Source: Clostridia bacterium
GTDB lineage: Bacteria > Bacillota > Clostridia > Christensenellales > Aristaeellaceae
Reading direction: 5' to 3'
DNA: 36,183 nucleotides
NCBI GenBank assembly: GCA_017522345.1
Contig: JAFWZN010000110.1
Span: forward strand, 1 to 36,183
In this document: positions 23,758 through 32,402 of the stretch, piece after piece
How the letters are laid out: every line of letters begins with the position of its first letter
How positions within the stretch are numbered: position 1 is the first letter of the stretch
Notes under the pieces: model-generated
Told to the model about the DNA's origin: nothing
Seen by the model: only the letters and a program-made list of their open reading frames with translations
Database searches by the model: none
Position numbers and translations under genes: made by a program

Positions 23758-26211
23758 ATGGAAATAAATCGAAACCGAATCTTTGTGATTCTGGGCGAGG
23801 CGCTGATTGCGGCGCTTCTGGCAGCCGGTCTTACGGTGATCGCCGCCCAATCTGCCGGGTTTTCCGTCCAGGCAAGCGTATGCTATTTCAGCGCCGGGCT
23901 TTGCGCCGTGGCGCTTTTTGGCTTGTCGTATTCAAGGGCTTCCGGCTGGATTACGCTTCTTATAATGGCGCTGGCCGCCCTGATTTCGGTATGCTTCGGA
24001 TGGCGCCCGATTGAGGATATCAAATCGTTTCTGGATGACGTTTATATGGGGCAGGCGGTTGAAGCGCATTTGGGAGCGCTGTCTGTCCTTTGCGTAATTT
24101 TGCTGATTACCGCGTTTTACATCATTGCGCATCAGAGAGTCGGCGCGTACCTTATGCTGTTTGTGACCGTTGCGCTGCTTAGCATTTTGTGGTTCTTCGG
24201 CGAAATTTCTACTTCTATTCACATTCTGCCGGTTATCTGCGCCCTGTCCGCCATGTTTTCAAAGACGGCGCGGTTCAAATTTTCCGCATTAAGACCGCTT
24301 CTGTCCTTATCCTTGATCGCCGCCATTGTTTCGTGCATGCTTGTTCCGTCTCATGGCGTTAAGGTCGATAAGCTGAACGAATACGCGCAGAAAGCGCTTG
24401 CTTTCATGATCCGCACCTTCAACATCGACAACAGGAATATGGAGGAGCGCAGAAGCTTCACCATTGCCGCCGACGGCTGGGCGGGCTATAAGGAATTGAT
24501 CGGCGGTAACGCATATCCCTCCGAGGCTGAGGTCATGAAGGTGACGGGCGAGGCGGGCGATGTTTATCTTCGCGGCGCGCTTCGATATGTGTACAACAAC
24601 AACGCCTGGGTGGACGAAAGCAACGAAAGCAAGGCCGGGAAAATCAAGCGTTATATGTTCAGCGGCTTTGAAAAGCTTATTTACAAAAGCGAATATGAGC
24701 GGGCGATGGATTTGGACAAGCGCGCTTCTGACGTCTATTTCGGCGACGCATCCATCGGAATTGAAATGCTTTCGGATACCGGCTTCTGGACGCTTTATAC
24801 GCCCGGACGCGTGACGGACGTTGACGTGGACACGGATGCGTTTGTATACTTCAACAATGTCGGCGAAATGTTTATCAATCGCCCGATGAAGTCCGGCGAT
24901 CGGTTTTTTATTGAATACGATCGTTTGAAGACCGACGGCGAAGGGATTTCCGAAATGCTCCGCAAGCTTTCAAAGGAGAAGGACGACGGGTATAAAAATG
25001 CGTCGGTTCTCAATAAGGATCTTCCGGGCAATATTGATCCGTATGTATATGAAACCACCTATCGTATTACGCAAGGCGCTGAAACGCCCTATGATAAAGC
25101 GGCTGCCATCGAAAATTATCTGAAAGCGAACGGAACATATTCCCTTGAAAGCGCATATCCGCCCGAGGGTACGGATGCGGTGTCGTTTTTTATGAGCGAG
25201 GGAATGAAGGGCTATTGCGTCCATTTCGCTTCCGCTATGACGGTCATGTGCCGAATTGCAGGGCTGCCTGCAAGATATGTGGAAGGATACCTTTGCATAA
25301 TTGATGAAAGCGGCGAATGCATTGTGACGGGATTGGACGCGCATGCGTGGACGGAGGTTTATTTAAACGGCTTCGGCTGGATGACCTTCGACGCTACGCC
25401 GCCGGATCGGGATGATGATCCTCAAAACGAGAACAGCAATGAAAACGGCGGCGATGTTCCCTCTGATAACGGGGAAACGGGGCACGACGAGGATGAAACG
25501 GGCGATGATCCCATGAATAGCAATACCGCGCCCACGCCTACGCCCAAGCCTACGCCAACCCCCGAGCCTACAAACGAACCTACGCAGAAGCCGAACGACG
25601 ACAGCGATCCGTTTGCGGGGCAAAACGACCTCTTTACCGACCCTACGCCCACGCCTACGCCCGCGCCCAACACAGGGAACAATCAGCCGGGCGGCGAGGG
25701 AAATCGTGAAAACGAGGGAAACGACACAAGGGACGATTCGGATTTAAACGACGGAAACGATTCGGATAGCGCGCTTAATGCGATTTTGCTTATATTACTG
25801 ATTCTTTTTGTTCTCCTTGCGCTTTTCCTGTGTGCGTATTTCAGAATTCTTGCGACTTCTCCCGAGCGCATGGCGCGGCGAACCCGAAAAAGCGAGGATC
25901 AGCTTATGTGCTGGTATCGCGCGATGCTGACGGCGCTGGAAATGAGCAGAATCCGCTATGAGGCGGGCGAAACATGCGTGATGTTTGCTAAGCGAGCGCT
26001 TGAACGAGGCGCCTGCACCGAGGAATTTGCGCGCTTTTCCAAGCTTGTAGCGATGCGCAGATATTCGGAATCGGAAAGCGCGAAAGAGGATTTCAGAATC
26101 GCCGATAACGCTTATCGCGGGATTAAGCATCTTATGCGCCTTCCTTCGAAAATCCGCTGGTACGCGCGCAGAATCTTCAGCGGCATCGGACGTGTGAATC
26201 AGGTTCCGTAG
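23758..26211 (+). CDS. Transglutaminase-like membrane protein with C-terminal DUF4129-like part
   Basis: An 817-residue protein. About six hydrophobic segments fill the first 200 residues. An extracellular transglutaminase-like domain follows with the triad Cys487 (GYCVHFASAMTVMCR), His529 (DAHAWTEVY) and Asp545 (TFDATPP). Next comes a Pro/Thr-rich linker (PTPTPKPTPTPEPTNEPTQK), a membrane segment (AILLILLILFVLLALFLCAY) and a cytosolic tail of about 130 residues like DUF4129. The linker probably spans the cell wall or keeps the domain clear of the membrane. It may act as a protease or cross-linker in the envelope; the substrate is unknown. The ribosome binding site is weak. The stop is TAG, with secA's promoter beginning 3 nt later. 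Confidence 0.9.
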   Translation: MEINRNRIFVILGEALIAALLAAGLTVIAAQSAGFSVQASVCYFSAGLCAVALFGLSYSRASGWITLLIMALAALISVCFGWRPIEDIKSFLDDVYMGQAVEAHLGALSVLCVILLITAFYIIAHQRVGAYLMLFVTVALLSILWFFGEISTSIHILPVICALSAMFSKTARFKFSALRPLLSLSLIAAIVSCMLVPSHGVKVDKLNEYAQKALAFMIRTFNIDNRNMEERRSFTIAADGWAGYKELIGGNAYPSEAEVMKVTGEAGDVYLRGALRYVYNNNAWVDESNESKAGKIKRYMFSGFEKLIYKSEYERAMDLDKRASDVYFGDASIGIEMLSDTGFWTLYTPGRVTDVDVDTDAFVYFNNVGEMFINRPMKSGDRFFIEYDRLKTDGEGISEMLRKLSKEKDDGYKNASVLNKDLPGNIDPYVYETTYRITQGAETPYDKAAAIENYLKANGTYSLESAYPPEGTDAVSFFMSEGMKGYCVHFASAMTVMCRIAGLPARYVEGYLCIIDESGECIVTGLDAHAWTEVYLNGFGWMTFDATPPDRDDDPQNENSNENGGDVPSDNGETGHDEDETGDDPMNSNTAPTPTPKPTPTPEPTNEPTQKPNDDSDPFAGQNDLFTDPTPTPTPAPNTGNNQPGGEGNRENEGNDTRDDSDLNDGNDSDSALNAILLILLILFVLLALFLCAYFRILATSPERMARRTRKSEDQLMCWYRAMLTALEMSRIRYEAGETCVMFAKRALERGACTEEFARFSKLVAMRRYSESESAKEDFRIADNAYRGIKHLMRLPSKIRWYARRIFSGIGRVNQVP

Positions 26212-26213
26212 TA

Positions 26214-26242
26214 TTTACAGATAAGAAAAAAGATGCTATAAT
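26214..26242 (+). promoter_or_regulatory. Promoter of secA
   Basis: TTTACA, 17 nt, TATAAT. The -10 is perfect and the -35 matches 5 of 6. It begins three bases after the TAG of the transglutaminase gene and leaves a leader of about 27 nt before the secA ATG. Confidence 0.85.
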
Positions 26243-26275
26243 AAACTGATTGACATTTATTGGGAGAAATTTTTC

Positions 26276-28981
26276 ATGGAACGAATGTTTGATTTTATCA
26301 GGAAGGTTCTTGCCGGGTCGAACGAGGCCGAGGTCAAGAAGCTTATGAAGATTGCCGATCAGGTGGATGCGCTTGAGAATAAAATGAAGGCGCTTTCGGA
26401 CGAAGCGCTTAGGGAGCAGACGCAGCTTTTCAGAAATCGCCTTGAAAAAGGCGAAACGCTGGATCAGCTGATGCCGGAAGCCTTTGCCGCCGTTCGCGAA
26501 GCGGCCAGACGCGTTCTGGGCCAGAGGGCGTTCCGCGTGCAGCTTGTGGGCGCAGCCGTTATGCATCAGGGCAGAATTGCGGAGATGAGAACGGGCGAAG
26601 GCAAAACCCTGACCGCAGCCATTGCCGCTTATCTGAACGCGCTTCCCGGAAAGGGCGTTCACGTCGTTACCGTCAACGATTACCTCGCCAAATACCACTC
26701 TGAGTGGATGGGCAAGGTCTATCGCTTTATGGGCCTGACCGTCGGATTGATTCTGCACGACATGGAGCCCGACGAGCGTCAGGCGGCGTACAATTCCGAC
26801 ATCACCTATGCCACCAATAACGAACTTGGCTTCGATTATTTAAGAGATAACATGGTCGTTCAGAAGGAACGCATGGTTCAGCGTCCTTTGAATTTCGCCA
26901 TCGTGGACGAAGTTGACTCCATCTTAATCGACGAAGCCAGAACGCCGCTCATTATTTCCGGGCAGGGCGAAAAATCCACCGAGCTTTATCAGCTGGCCGA
27001 CCGCTTTGTTTCGCGCCTTCGCGAGGGCGAAGAAAACGATTATATTCGCGACGAAAAGGAAAAGACGATTATCTTAACCGAAGAGGGCGTTCGGAAGGCG
27101 GAGGCGGCTTTCAATATTGAGAACCTGACCGATTCCCAAAACACCGAGCTTCATCACCACATTCTGGCTGCGCTCAGAGCCAATGTAATGATGAAGCGCG
27201 ACGTTGACTACGTTGTCAAGGACGGACAGGTTGTCATCGTAGATGAATTCACCGGCCGCCTTATGACCGGCCGCCGCTATTCCGACGGCCTCCATCAGGC
27301 GATTGAAGCCAAGGAGCACGTTAAGGTCGAGCGCGAAAGCAAAACGCTCGCCACCATCACCTTCCAGAACTATTTCCGCATGTATAAGAAAATCTCCGGC
27401 ATGACGGGTACCGCCAAGACGGAGGAGGAAGAATTCCGCGGCATTTACAAGCTGGATGTAGTGACCATTCCCACCAACCGTCCTATGATCCGAAAGGACA
27501 TGAACGATGCGATTTATACCACCGTCAAGGGCAAGTTTGAAGCGGTGGCCGACGAGGTTGAAAGACGACATGCCACGGGTCAGCCCGTGCTTGTCGGTAC
27601 GGTTTCCGTTGAAAAGAGCGAATATGTGTCAAAGCTTCTTGAAAAAAGAGGCGTAAAGCACGTAGTTCTGAACGCCAAATTCCACGAGCGCGAGGCGGAA
27701 ATCGTCGCGCAGGCCGGCAAGAAGGGCGCCGTCACCATTTCCACCAACATGGCCGGACGCGGTACGGATATTCTGCTGGGCGGAAACGCCGAATTTATGG
27801 CTAAGCACGAAATGCGCCGTCAGGGCTACGAAGACGCAGTTATCGAAGAAGCCGTCGGCCACAATGAAAACGTGCCGGACGAGGTCAAGGAAGCGAGAAA
27901 GCTCTACAAGGAGCTCTATGCCAAGTTCTCCAAGGAAACCGAGAAGGAGCACGAGGAAGTCATTAAGCTCGGCGGCCTTCACATCATCGGCACGGAGCGC
28001 CACGAATCCCGCCGCATCGACAATCAGTTAAGAGGCCGCGCGGGCCGTCAGGGCGATCCCGGCTCCAGCCAGTTTTTCATTTCCCTGCAGGACGATCTTA
28101 TGCGCCTGTTCGGCTCCGACCGCATCCAGCCGATGATTCAAAGACTCGGCCTTTCAGAGAGCGACAAAATCGAATACGGCATTCTTTCCAAGCAGATTGA
28201 GAATTCTCAAAAGCGCGTGGAAGGCAGAAACTTTGAAATCCGTAAAAACGTTCTTCAGTACGACGACGTTATGAACCAGCAGAGAAACCTCATCTACGAG
28301 CAAAGGCGAGAGGTTCTTGAGGGCGGCGACATGAAAAAGCGCATTGACGATATGCGCGAAACGCTCATCTCCGAAGCGGTTGAGCGCCATATCGCTGAAA
28401 ACGCGCCCTATGCCGATTGGGATGTTAAGGGCCTTTCAGAATATCTGGAGCGAATCTGCTTGCGTCCGGGAGACGTTATGAGCGTCTACAACGCAGATAA
28501 TAAGGCCACGCGCGAGGCGTTCAAGGAAAGACTGCTTGAAAAGAGTCTTGAAGTATACGCTCGCCGCGAGGACGAAATTGCGCTTGCCGGCTTTGACATG
28601 CGCGAAGTCGAGCGCACGTTCCTTTTAATGAGCGTAGACAGAAGATGGATGGATCATATCGACGCGATGGATCAGCTCAGAGAGGGCATCGGCCTCAGGG
28701 CTTACGGACAGCGCCAGCCCATCGTTGAATATCAGCACGAAGGCTATGACATGTTCGAGGAAATGGTTCGCCTGATTCAGGAGGATACGTTAAGAAGGCT
28801 GTACAACGCCATCATTACGCGTCCCCCGGAGCGCAAGGAAGTGGCGAAGAATATCGTTGCAAACCGCGACGCATCCATTCCCAAGCGTCCGGTCAAGACC
28901 GACAAAAAGGCCGGCAGAAACGATCCCTGTCCCTGCGGAAGCGGCAAAAAATTCAAGGAATGCTGCGGCAGAAACGCGTGA
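26276..28981 (+). CDS. secA: Preprotein translocase ATPase SecA
   Basis: The motor that drives secretory proteins through SecYEG. The 901-residue length is normal. In order: Walker A (MRTGEGKTL, about 104-112), [20 protein letters not shown]-type box ([20 protein letters not shown]), the preprotein cross-linking domain, NBD2 with [12 protein letters not shown] and [35 protein letters not shown], and at the end the SEC-C zinc motif [21 protein letters not shown] precedes the ATG at 26276. It has its own promoter. prfB follows after 38 nt, an order also seen in many Bacillota. Confidence 0.99.
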   Translation: MERMFDFIRKVLAGSNEAEVKKLMKIADQVDALENKMKALSDEALREQTQLFRNRLEKGETLDQLMPEAFAAVREAARRVLGQRAFRVQLVGAAVMHQGRIAEMRTGEGKTLTAAIAAYLNALPGKGVHVVTVNDYLAKYHSEWMGKVYRFMGLTVGLILHDMEPDERQAAYNSDITYATNNELGFDYLRDNMVVQKERMVQRPLNFAIVDEVDSILIDEARTPLIISGQGEKSTELYQLADRFVSRLREGEENDYIRDEKEKTIILTEEGVRKAEAAFNIENLTDSQNTELHHHILAALRANVMMKRDVDYVVKDGQVVIVDEFTGRLMTGRRYSDGLHQAIEAKEHVKVERESKTLATITFQNYFRMYKKISGMTGTAKTEEEEFRGIYKLDVVTIPTNRPMIRKDMNDAIYTTVKGKFEAVADEVERRHATGQPVLVGTVSVEKSEYVSKLLEKRGVKHVVLNAKFHEREAEIVAQAGKKGAVTISTNMAGRGTDILLGGNAEFMAKHEMRRQGYEDAVIEEAVGHNENVPDEVKEARKLYKELYAKFSKETEKEHEEVIKLGGLHIIGTERHESRRIDNQLRGRAGRQGDPGSSQFFISLQDDLMRLFGSDRIQPMIQRLGLSESDKIEYGILSKQIENSQKRVEGRNFEIRKNVLQYDDVMNQQRNLIYEQRREVLEGGDMKKRIDDMRETLISEAVERHIAENAPYADWDVKGLSEYLERICLRPGDVMSVYNADNKATREAFKERLLEKSLEVYARREDEIALAGFDMREVERTFLLMSVDRRWMDHIDAMDQLREGIGLRAYGQRQPIVEYQHEGYDMFEEMVRLIQEDTLRRLYNAIITRPPERKEVAKNIVANRDASIPKRPVKTDKKAGRNDPCPCGSGKKFKECCGRNA

Positions 28982-29018
28982 TATTCCCAGACGAAAAACA
29001 TGAGGGGTGTAGAAATAT

Positions 29019-30116
29019 ATGTATGAATCCGAAGTCTTTCGTCAGGAACTGACGAGCCTGCAGGCGCTTTTGGAAGAAACGGGGAATTCCTTAAACGTAG
29101 AGCATCTGAAGGAACAGCTGATTGAATATCAGGAGGATATGGCTTCTCCCGGCTTCTGGGACGATATCGAACGCGCCCAGAAGATCAACCAGCGCGCCAG
29201 CAGCTGTGAAAACCGAATCAATCATTATAAATCCCTTTGCACGCGCATTGAGGATATCGACGTTATGATGGAGCTGGCCGAGGAAGAAGGCGGCGACGAC
29301 ATGGCGGGCGAAATCAGCGAAGAGCTCAAAAAGCTGAGAGAAGAGCTGGAAGCATTGAAGCTCACTACCCTTTTAACCGGCGAATACGACAACTGCGACT
29401 GCATTTTGTCCCTGCATGCCGGCGCGGGCGGAACCGAGGCGCAGGACTGGACGCAGATGCTGTACAGAATGTATACGCGCTTTGGCGAGCGAATGGGCTT
29501 TACGATCAAAGAGCTTGACATGCTGGAAGGCGACGAGGCGGGCGTTAAGAGCGTAACATGGGAAGTCTCCGGCGAATATGCCTACGGCTTTATGAAAAGC
29601 GAGCGCGGCGTTCACCGCTTAGTGCGCATTTCTCCCTTCGATTCCGCCGCGAGAAGACATACGTCCTTTACTTCTTTGGACGTTGCGCCGGTCATTGAGG
29701 ACGACGGCGAAATCGTGATCGACAACGACGATCTTCGAATTGACACCTACCGTTCCTCGGGTAAAGGCGGTCAGCACGTTAACCGTACAGACTCCGCCGT
29801 TCGCATTACGCACCTTCCCACCGGCATCGTCGTTCAGTGCCAGAACGAAAGAAGCCAGCTTCAGAACAAGGAAACCTGCTTCAGAATGCTGCGCGCGCGT
29901 CTGGCCGAGCTTCAGGAGCAGAAGCGTCAGGAGCTTATGGGCGAAGTCAAGGGCGAGCTTAAGAAGATTGAATGGGGCAGCCAGATCCGCTCCTACGTTT
30001 TTCAGCCCTATACCATGGTCAAGGATCACAGAACGGGCTACGAGATGGGCAACATCGGCGAAGTTATGGACGGCGACCTTGAAGGCTTCGTAACGGCGTA
30101 TCTTCAGAAGCTGTAA
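29019..30116 (+). CDS. prfB: Peptide chain release factor 2, without programmed frameshift
   Basis: RF2 frees the finished protein at UAA and UGA codons. The 365-residue frame is uninterrupted. SPF at residues 205-207 is the stop-codon reading tripeptide of RF2, and GGQ at 250-252 (GKGGQHVNRTDSAVRITH) is the catalytic loop. In many bacteria codons near 25 hold an in-frame TGA with a +1 shift after CTT; here the same place reads TCC TTA AAC GTA, with no stop and no CTTTGA, so autoregulation by shifting is absent. The start follows GAGGGGTG. Two genes follow at 10 and 4 nt, so they form an operon. Confidence 0.98.
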   Translation: MYESEVFRQELTSLQALLEETGNSLNVEHLKEQLIEYQEDMASPGFWDDIERAQKINQRASSCENRINHYKSLCTRIEDIDVMMELAEEEGGDDMAGEISEELKKLREELEALKLTTLLTGEYDNCDCILSLHAGAGGTEAQDWTQMLYRMYTRFGERMGFTIKELDMLEGDEAGVKSVTWEVSGEYAYGFMKSERGVHRLVRISPFDSAARRHTSFTSLDVAPVIEDDGEIVIDNDDLRIDTYRSSGKGGQHVNRTDSAVRITHLPTGIVVQCQNERSQLQNKETCFRMLRARLAELQEQKRQELMGEVKGELKKIEWGSQIRSYVFQPYTMVKDHRTGYEMGNIGEVMDGDLEGFVTAYLQKL

Positions 30117-30126
30117 GGAGCAAAAA

Positions 30127-30825
30127 ATGCTTTTTGATCGAGTAAAGGATTTTACGGTAAAGATCATGAAGCACGTAAGAAAACGTTTCCGAAGGAAGAC
30201 AGCGGGGAGAAGCGCAGCGCTTTTCCTTGCGTATATATCGCTTTTTTTGAGCGCACTGGCGATCAGCGTCGTCACGTGCGCTCAAAGCAGTCGTCTTTAT
30301 TTGTGTGTTCAGGAAAAATGCGGCCTGTTTGAAGGCGAGAAGCCCGAGAACAGGGACGACGTCGTCATAATGAACGAATCCGTCGTATCCTTTTTGTCGG
30401 GACGTGCGCAATATATCGAAAACGCATCCGAGAGAGCCAACCTTCACATGCAGGATGTGAAAAGGATTTTCGATTGGACATGGAAATGCGGGCTTGCGCT
30501 TTTGGTTTGCGCGGCGCTTTTGATCGTCAAAGGAAGAGGCGCAAGTGGAGCGGTTTTTATGAGCCTGCTTCCGGTCTTTTTAGCGCTGATTGTTTGTGCG
30601 CTTTTTGTGTTTTCGGATTTTACGAAGGTCTTTTACCGTTTTCATGAAATTGCGTTCGACAATGATTTGTGGCTGTTGAGTCCTCGGGAGGATTTACTGA
30701 TTCGCTGTCTCCCGGAGGAATTTTTCTATCGGATGGCGCTGATTGCGGCGGCGCGCGCGCTTTTTATGTATTTTGTTTTTTGCCTTATGGCGGGGCTCAT
30801 CAATAAATTCGGAAGAAGAGATTGA
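30127..30825 (+). CDS. DUF1461/TIGR01906-type membrane protein (Lit-like)
   Basis: A 232-residue protein with a basic N-terminus, a membrane segment at about 31-50, a loop, and three more hydrophobic segments (about 118-135, 143-162, 203-222). The motif FYRFHEIAFDNDLWLLSPRED followed by CLPEEFFYRM is the DUF1461 signature. Some members of this family (Lit) move an acyl chain within the lipoprotein N-terminus, from the glycerol to the Cys amine, giving lyso-form lipoproteins. That role is known for Lit in Enterococcus and Bacillus; here it is inferred from the motif only. AAGGAG precedes the ATG. It lies between prfB and tsaD in one operon. Confidence 0.75.
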   Translation: MLFDRVKDFTVKIMKHVRKRFRRKTAGRSAALFLAYISLFLSALAISVVTCAQSSRLYLCVQEKCGLFEGEKPENRDDVVIMNESVVSFLSGRAQYIENASERANLHMQDVKRIFDWTWKCGLALLVCAALLIVKGRGASGAVFMSLLPVFLALIVCALFVFSDFTKVFYRFHEIAFDNDLWLLSPREDLLIRCLPEEFFYRMALIAAARALFMYFVFCLMAGLINKFGRRD

Positions 30826-30829
30826 TAAA

Positions 30830-31897
30830 ATGACGTATTATGAACGCGCCCGGGAGAAGGCGCGGGCGCTGATTGAAAAGAAAAGCGCCGTTATTCTTTC
30901 CGTTGAATCGTCCTGCGACGAGACTGCGATTGCCATCGTCCGAAACGGACGCGAGGTGCTTTCGGGCGAAATTGCGTCGCAGGTGGACACGCACGCGCTG
31001 TATGGAGGCGTTGTGCCTGAGATAGCCAGCCGCATGCATGTGGAGGCGCTGGATCCGCTATTGGATCGCACGCTCGAAAAAGCGAACATGACGCTTAACG
31101 ACATAGATGCGATTGCCGTGACCTACGGCCCGGGCCTTGTGGGCGCGCTTTTAACCGGCGTCAGCTGGGCCAAGGCGCTTGCATATGCGCTTGATAAGCC
31201 GCTTGTGGGTGTAAATCACATCGAAGGCCATGTGAGCGCGAATTTTGTCGCGCATCCGGCGCTTGAGCCTCCGTTTGTATGTCTGGTCGCTTCCGGCGGA
31301 CACAGCCACATTGTGCGCGTGGACGAATACGGCTCGTATTCCATGATCGGGAAAACGACCGACGACGCGGCGGGCGAAGCGTTTGACAAGGTTGCCCGCG
31401 TTCTTGAAATCCCGTATCCCGGCGGGCCGCTATTGGATAAGCTTGCCGAAACGGGCGATGATACAGCATATAAGTTCCCGAAAATCAGGACGGAAGGGAA
31501 ATACGATTTTTCTTTCAGCGGCTTAAAAACCGCCGTTGTCAATCAGGCGCATACGCTCAAAATGAAGGGTGAGAAAATCGACGCGGCAAACTGGGCGGCC
31601 TCATTCAGAAAGGCGGTTGTGGATGCGCTTGTGGATAAAACGCTGATGGCGGCGAGGGATACCGGCACGAAGACCGTCGCGCTTGCAGGCGGTGTAGCGT
31701 CCAATATGCGTTTAAGGCGTGATTTGAGCGAAAAGGGCAGGAAAATGGGTTTGGAAATCTTTATGCCGCCGGCCTCTCTTTGCACGGACAATGCGGTTAT
31801 GATTGCATCCGGCGCGTTTTACAGGCTGATGAAGGGAGAGATTATGGATCTTAACTTAAACGCGCAGCCGTCGATTCGATTGATTGAAAACAACTGA
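30830..31897 (+). CDS. tsaD: tRNA N6-adenosine threonylcarbamoyltransferase TsaD
   Basis: TsaD puts the threonylcarbamoyl group on A37 of ANN-reading tRNAs together with TsaB and TsaE, which are not in this window. The 355-residue product has the ASKHA motif ILSVESSCDETAIAIV, the metal motif NHIEGHVSAN with His130 and His134, VASGGHSHIV, DDAAGEAFDKVARVL, FSFSGLKTAV and ALAGGVASNMRLR. The ATG at 30830 is chosen; an earlier in-frame ATG at 30743 lies within the Lit-like gene. An N-terminal run of about 20 residues before the usual start is present. Transcription ends at the terminator at 31908. Confidence 0.97.
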   Translation: MTYYERAREKARALIEKKSAVILSVESSCDETAIAIVRNGREVLSGEIASQVDTHALYGGVVPEIASRMHVEALDPLLDRTLEKANMTLNDIDAIAVTYGPGLVGALLTGVSWAKALAYALDKPLVGVNHIEGHVSANFVAHPALEPPFVCLVASGGHSHIVRVDEYGSYSMIGKTTDDAAGEAFDKVARVLEIPYPGGPLLDKLAETGDDTAYKFPKIRTEGKYDFSFSGLKTAVVNQAHTLKMKGEKIDAANWAASFRKAVVDALVDKTLMAARDTGTKTVALAGGVASNMRLRRDLSEKGRKMGLEIFMPPASLCTDNAVMIASGAFYRLMKGEIMDLNLNAQPSIRLIENN

Positions 31898-31907
31898 AAT
31901 GAATGAT

Positions 31908-31941
31908 AAAGGCGATTGCAGAATGCGTGCAGTCGCTTTTT
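31908..31941 (+). terminator. Terminator after tsaD
   Basis: AAAGGCGATTGCA, loop GAATGCG, TGCAGTCGCTTTTT: a 12- to 13-bp stem with G-T pairs and a T-run, beginning 11 nt after the tsaD stop. Confidence 0.85.
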
Positions 31942-32087
31942 ATCTTGGAAACACAAAAACGAGAAATATGTATAATTTACAGAAAATTGCGGTTTCTATG
32001 CAGAAGTTTACGGATATACGTGAAAAGGCGATTTTTCGTGATTTAAGAGGGATGTCAAGCGGCGTCGAACGAAATAAATGTAATATA

Positions 32088-32105
32088 TTTGTAATATGTT
32101 ACAAA
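32088..32105. promoter_or_regulatory. 18-nt palindrome, possible operator
   Basis: TTTGTAA, spacer TATG, TTACAAA: a perfect 7-bp dyad. It lies about 30 nt before the first DnaA-like box and 250 nt before the rhaB promoter. No regulator can be named. Confidence 0.45.
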
Positions 32106-32137
32106 AATGCTGCTTTTCCCGCAAACACCCGTTCGCT

Positions 32138-32264
32138 TGTGGATAACTTGAACATATGTGGATGAAATATACACAAAGCTGTGGATAACTCGGATTAAGC
32201 CGGGGGATAACCCGGAAAAATAGGGGAAAACTCTGTGGATAATGTGGAAAAACAGTGTGGATAC
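32138..32264 (+). promoter_or_regulatory. Cluster of co-oriented DnaA-box-like 9-mers
   Basis: Three perfect TGTGGATAA (reverse complement of the DnaA box TTATCCACA) at 32138, 32180 and 32234; one-mismatch copies at 32157 (TGTGGATGA), 32243 (TGTGGAAAA) and 32256 (TGTGGATAC); a weaker one (GGGGGATAA) at 32202. All have the same orientation. AT-rich DNA follows. No dnaA, dnaN or rpmH is next to it, so it may be a DnaA-binding or titration site rather than the main origin. Confidence 0.75.
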
Positions 32265-32336
32265 TTTTGGACGATTTATGTATAAAAATATGACAACACA
32301 ACAAATATTTCAAGGTGTGATAATTTTATTAAATGT

Positions 32337-32365
32337 GTGACAGGGAGCGATTTCTCTGGTATACT
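32337..32365 (+). promoter_or_regulatory. Promoter of rhaB-mrnC-rlmB-sigH
   Basis: GTGACA, 17 nt, TATACT, about 37 nt before the rhaB ATG. Both hexamers match 5 of 6. The following genes are spaced by 6, 9 and 40 nt, so one transcript through sigH is likely. Confidence 0.75.
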
Positions 32366-32402
32366 ATAAGTATCTCTATGTTTATATGGGAGGTAGGGGC
32401 AT

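Larger units (their letters stand above)
31942..32402. other. Non-coding AT-rich intergenic region
   Basis: About 460 nt without a credible gene. It holds an 18-nt palindrome (32088-32105), a run of DnaA-box-like 9-mers (32138-32264), an AT-rich stretch (32265-32340) with two copies of GTGTGA at 32334-32340 and just upstream, and the rhaB promoter. A 93-codon open frame through the first half has no family likeness and runs over the terminator and the boxes. Confidence 0.8.

Noticed and set aside
25528..25670. Short tandem DNA repeats (CCTACGCCCACG type) as a CRISPR or regulatory repeat
   Set aside because: They are in frame and encode the Pro-Thr linker of the transglutaminase protein.
31884..32165. 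A 93-codon plus-strand frame after tsaD
   Set aside because: It runs over the tsaD terminator and the first DnaA-like boxes, has no clear ribosome binding site and no recognisable family.
32138..32340. Main chromosomal origin oriC
   Set aside because: No dnaA, dnaN, rpmH or gyr gene is near, and nearly all genes to the left, including the ribosomal operon, would be head-on to replication from here. Kept only as a DnaA-binding cluster.
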